Positions 59,802 to 64,000 of a stretch of 64,000 nt of DNA are shown here, in pieces. Below the pieces are notes generated by a model. It was not told where the DNA came from and ran no database searches. It was given only the letters and a program-made list of their open reading frames with translations. Within the stretch, counting starts at the first letter, position 1. Each line of letters opens with the position of its first letter. This DNA is from Amia ocellicauda (lineage: Eukaryota > Chordata > Actinopteri > Amiiformes > Amiidae), in assembly GCF_036373705.1 (NCBI RefSeq), contig NC_089863.1, positions 2,046,944-2,110,943 of the forward strand, given 5' to 3'. A program made the translations under genes and the position numbers.

Positions 59802-60609
59802 GCTCTGTGTGAAGAGAGAGACAATGAAATGCACTGGGGGGGCGGAGACTGGAGCATCTAAAGCGCACTGAGGTGCTTCTGACACATACTTGTCCCGAGT
59901 TCATTTTTTATTCTTGCAATTTGCGTAAATTAGTGCGAAGCCAAAGTCAGCAGACACGCTAGAGCCAGCATCAGCACCAGGTGCCTCAGACGAACAGCTA
60001 AAGACCCCCTTTAAAACATAAATACATTACAAAACAGTGTACATGGTACACTTTGGAGAAGAGCTGCCTTTATTGGCTATTTCTTCTTTTTTGTTTTCGC
60101 TTGAGGTAACCCGCTCGGGATACGTCGATCCATTGCTTTTGCTTTTTAACAGCAACGTGTTGATATTCCAGTGAACGCCTCAACATTGAACGCTTGAGTT
60201 TCTCGTAATAATTTTTTTAGACGCGGCACAAATTAATTATAGCAGTGTGGTCGGGGGACCCTGGTCGTCAGTTGCCCCGCTTGCAGTGCAGTAATTTGGC
60301 CATTAATTAGTTTGTGCTTCAAATTAAATTACTTAATTTTAAAATTGTAAGGAATAAAACACCAACATCAGAATCCGCCCATCACTGTAGCTTTAGTCTT
60401 CTCCATAATGTGTCTCCATGTAAGAACTCCAGGCTGTGCTCTCACTGTCTGACTTCATACATGCTCCCAGTTTATATGCTGACTGGACACTTTATTAGCA
60501 CTTCTGAATGATGTTCTGATATAATGACTGGTGTAGGAATCGCATGAACTGTGTGAGTTTTCAGAGCTGCTGTTCTCAGCGCTGCTCTCCTGTGTCGTCT
60601 CTCCCTCAG
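59802..60609. other. Zinc-finger gene 2 intron end with duplicated blocks C and D
   Basis: 60085-60340 matches 42240-42505; from 60497 it matches 50849 onward. The intron ends in CTCTCCCTCAG (60609). Confidence 0.75.
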
Positions 60610-62105
60610 GAGCTGTAGAGGCCAGCGCTGTCCCTGACTCTGGGGAAAGGGCTCCCACTGAGCAGCAGCACTGGGAGCAGGAGTGGGACTCCAGTCTGAG
60701 GCAGGACACAGAGCCCACAGCTACTGAAGACAACCAGGGACTGAGTGAGCAGCCCAGGAGCAGACAGAGTGAGGAGGAGCTCAGGGGACAGGAGTCTGGC
60801 CACATGGCAGAGCCACACACTGAGGGGTCGACACATGGACTCGGGGCACTGGGATCTGACACTGCAGGGTCAAAGGTCATGCCAAAGTTCATAAAGAGCG
60901 ACCCTGAGCTGGACTGCACCCACACTGCGGATCTCTGCAGGACCCAGTCTCTGGGATCTGAGTGTGGACCCAGTGCAGCTGGTGCTGAGCCGGGCTCTCC
61001 CAGAACACAGTGTGGACCCAGTCTGCTGTCTGATCACATCAAAACAGAGGACGACACACTGGAGTGTGTTTACACAGTGGAGCCGAGGACACAGACTCCC
61101 TTCAGAGACGCACTCAGTCATTTCAAAATTGAGAATATTACAGACAGCGCTTGGGACCTGTGGCCTGAGCTCCCTGTAGCTGGACAGTGTGGCCCAGAGT
61201 CTGCTGGCTTGAGGACAGGGCTCAGTGGGGGGAGTGACAGTGCAATGAGGGGGGAGAGCCCATCATCACAGCACAGACAGCTGCATCCCAGACCCCCTAG
61301 ACCACCTCGCTCCTCCAGCTCCCCCTCCTCACCACTGCAGCGTGGAAAACAGCGTCCCCATCGCCAGCCCCAGAGTAGGAAGAGCTTCACAGGAGCATCA
61401 GAGCTTATTAGGCAGCATCGCACTCTCAGAGAGAAGAAGTTCAACTGTGTCCAGTGTGGGAAGAGTTTCTCTGAAGTAGCTAACTTAAAAGTACACCAGC
61501 GCATTCACACAGGAGAGAAACCATTCAGCTGTGCCCATTGTGGGAAGGCCTTCTCTAGTGCATCTAATCTCAACGTACACCAGCGCATTCACACAGGAGA
61601 AAGACCGTTCAGCTGTGCCCAGTGTGGGAAGGCTTTCACTCGGGCATCAGACCTTAACACACACCAGCGTGTTCACACAGGACAGAGACCGTTCCGCTGT
61701 ATCCAATGTGCAAAGTGTTTCTCTCAAGTGGCTAACCTCAACAGACACCAGCGCATTCACACAGGAGAGAAACCATTCTACTGTGCCCAGTGTGGGAAGA
61801 GTTTCTCTCATGCAAGTAACCTCAACAGACACCAGCGCATTCACACAGGAGAGAAACCGTTCTACTGTACCCAGTGTGGGAAGAGTTTCTCTCATGCATC
61901 TATCCTCAAGAAACACCAGCGCATTCACACAGGAGAGAGACCGTACTGCTGTGCCCAGTGTGGGAAGAGTTTCTTTCAGGCAGAACACCTCAACACACAC
62001 CAGCACATTCACACAGGAGAGAGACCGTACTGCTGTGTCCACTGTGGGAAGAACTTCTCTGATGCATCTAACCTCAAGAGACACCAGCGCATTCACACAA
62101 GGTAG
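60610..62105 (+). CDS. C2H2 zinc-finger protein gene 2, last exon, eight fingers
   Basis: Open from the acceptor (phase 2) to TAG 62103-62105, about 498 codons. The start is therefore either in an unseen upstream exon or internal at ATG 60804 (MAEPHTEG). The N-terminal part is acidic ([55 protein letters not shown]), with a Pro/Ser-rich stretch (PRPPRPPRSSSSPSSPL) absent from gene 1. Eight regular fingers follow, from CVQCGKSFSEVANLKVH to CVHCGKNFSDASNLKRH, joined by TGE(K/R)PF linkers, so sequence-specific nuclear DNA binding is expected. No KRAB, SCAN or BTB domain is present. The acidic N-terminus may be a regulatory domain. This copy lacks the deletion seen in gene 1. Confidence 0.88.
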
Positions 62106-62280
62106 AGACCGTAACGCCCAAATGTGGGAAGGGTTTCACCAAAATGTTACTCATAGTCTTGGGTGGGCATTGTTGTTGTTGTTATTTCTGTTGTTATTAA
62201 AGTATTAAACCATCATCCAAGGTATTTTACATGGCTTGTCAGTTATTAACATGCATTGTCTTCTAGAGACAGTGTTTAAC
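62106..62280 (+). other. Zinc-finger gene 2 3' flank with finger remnant
   Basis: After the stop, 'aaatgtgggaagggtttcac' is a decayed ninth-finger remnant. A candidate ATTAAA lies at 62195. Confidence 0.5.
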
Positions 62281-62284
62281 GTGT

Positions 62285-63348
62285 GGTAGAAGAAAGATTT
62301 GGAGTAGGCAGTTCTAATCAGAATTTGTTAGGTGCACGGGAAAAACAGCAAGACACGAAACCCAAAGGTATTAAACAAGTATTGTTTTCAAACTTCTCAA
62401 GGAAGCACAACGCTTATATATTCCTTCTGGGACACACCCTCAAGGGGTTTAACATTTTATAAACTGTCTAATTGACCATTTCTAATAACTATAGCAGTGA
62501 TTTCATTCTAAACTAAGCCTTCCCATCTCTTCAATATTATAATCATTACTCATGAATAATAATAATTAACCTCTATATTACCAGCTACACTGGAAAGTCG
62601 ATTGCAGTTAATTTGTTGCAAGAAAGGAATGTAAATTGTCAATGTAAGAACATTTTGATATGCTTGGTTTTTCAGTCAATCAAATAAATAGTTGAACTGA
62701 AAACTCATCGCTCAATTGGTTTCTCTTTTAAGATTCTTTTTAGAGGGAAGAGGCGGTGAAGTCACAGATGAGCAATAATCATTTATTTGTGACAAAAATA
62801 GGAAACTAATATCATTCAATTATATTACTGAAAATAAATAATATTAAGCTTCTGCTGGATTACAGAAAGAAACAATACTTGATTTCTCCTTTACTCCTCA
62901 CAGGGCAGCTTAGGTCAGTCTCTGTTCCTCCTGCTCTTCTCTTGTCATTGTCTTCTTTGAACTTACTACAACTAAATTATCTTTGTTTGTCCCTAGTTTT
63001 GGATGGTTTCTTTTCAACCATATTGATATAAATGTAACTTAGAAGTGGGGGGTCTTTGGAATTTGGATAGGAGCCAATCTGAGGACAGGTATCTTTTGGA
63101 CTCTGGACACATAGTTAAGCTAGGGTCTACCAAGGACTCCTTGGAATTCAGGAAACTAGGATAAAGGGAAGAAGTCTGTTTCCTGTACCAAACCAGATAG
63201 CATTGAATTTCCCATAGAAAAATACATTCTAACATATAATATCTTACACTGATAACCAAGGAGGGAGTAGCAGAAAAGTAACTGAACAGGGTCACAGCAC
63301 ACAAAGGACAAAGGCAGTATAGGATTTCTATATTTGTCCTCTACACAC
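62285..63348 (-). mobile_element. Second copy of the ERV-like LTR, with an extra ~600 bp
   Basis: 62400-62640 and 63250-63345 match 19640-19945 ('actatagcagtgatttcatt', 'ctcatgaataataataatta', 'ataggatttctatat'). The segment 62650-63245 is absent from the other copy. The high-coordinate end reads TGTAGAGGACAAATATAG on the minus strand, matching the LTR start at 19947. It splits the 3' flank of zinc-finger gene 2. Confidence 0.65.
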
Positions 63349-64000
63349 CTGTGACATCATCACAATGAGATTGTATCCACACGATCAGCCGCACTGTGCA
63401 AACTGATGAGCTCTTACTGAGTGTACTTTCATAATGGACAGTAATGTGTATCATTTTTCGGACTAAAGCACTTTGAGAGTCCCAAAATACTCAATACTTC
63501 TAAAAAATACAGAGAACGCTACGGAGATGAGAAATGCACTGGCTGGGTGTGACATCACAAGTGGAACACAGTAACATGAAGGGAAGAGCTGCCCAACTTG
63601 TAACCAAGGGAACCAAGGGACATTTTTTAAGAAACAAAACAAAAAAACTAACATTTAGAAGCCTGTATGATTCAGCAAATTGACAAAACATTGAGTGACA
63701 GTGAGTGCAAATTAAATAAGAAAACCTAACTCATGCATCAGGTGGTTAAGTTCAAACATTTTTAAATTTTGAAGCATTCAATTTACAAAGTAGTAAGCAA
63801 GTGAAAATCATGCATTACAGGACAGGAATTTTCACAGGCACCCCACGGAAATACTTCCACCAGGTTATTTTGTGCAACTATATCCATTAAAATTGAAAGT
63901 TCCAGTGCTTTGTTCTATCACAAAGTCATGCAATGCATTGGCACCATATTTTGTACTGTGCAGGGAATATTTTAACTACAGCCAGTTCACACTCAATGTA
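63349..64000. other. Right flank of the duplication
   Basis: 'agtgtactttcataatggac' (63420-63439) matches the 3' UTR after gene 1 (52307), marking the far side of the LTR insertion. The remainder has no recognisable gene. Confidence 0.5.

Overview
The window is vertebrate nuclear DNA, almost certainly from a ray-finned fish. The evidence is a nine-exon CYP2 gene with conserved exon lengths, an AIG1/GIMAP-type GTPase, C2H2 zinc-finger genes, a G2E3-like HECT relic of the kind common in fish genomes, CR1 and L2 LINEs, intact Tc1/mariner elements, hAT elements and long TA/ATT microsatellites. The CR1 family with a TTCTTATG-type 3' tail and the L2 family ending near 'gataagagcgtctgcc' make me suspect a gar, bowfin, sturgeon or early teleost, but I cannot name the species. 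Nothing bacterial is present: no operons and no CRISPR array.

Layout. 0-2.3 kb: 3' part of a GIMAP-like gene and a 46-bp minisatellite in its last intron. 2.3-12.7 kb: transposon debris (CR1, tRNA-like SINE, solo LTR, Tc1 remnant, gypsy LTR plus gag start, folded-back CR1 pair). 12.9-25.8 kb: a complete-looking CYP2 gene on the minus strand, 499 codons plus stop, with introns holding a TIR element, a hAT MITE, an ERV fragment and LINE pieces. 26.4-28.8 kb: an internally deleted L2 split by a later insertion. 30.4-33.2 kb: two adjacent intact Tc1/mariner elements (DD34E and DD36E). 34.4-37.3 kb: a HECT/G2E3-like pseudogene invaded by L2. 37.6-38.0 kb: a truncated class A GPCR.

39.8-63.4 kb: a tandem segmental duplication of a zinc-finger gene. 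Each copy has a matching 5' exon and a large last exon carrying 6 or 8 C2H2 fingers. The first copy is swollen by a three-level nest of transposons (degenerate autonomous hAT, then a hAT MITE, then an intact DD36E Tc1/mariner). It also has a 2-bp deletion relative to the second copy that separates its acidic N-terminal region from its fingers.

The only genes I consider likely functional are the GIMAP fragment (partial here), the CYP2 gene, the second zinc-finger gene, possibly the first from an internal start, and the transposases. They do not form one pathway. I did not find a convincing undescribed system. The best leads are the unidentified TIR element in CYP2 intron 6, the non-canonical GC-AG CYP2 intron, the nested transposons, and the duplicated zinc-finger locus.
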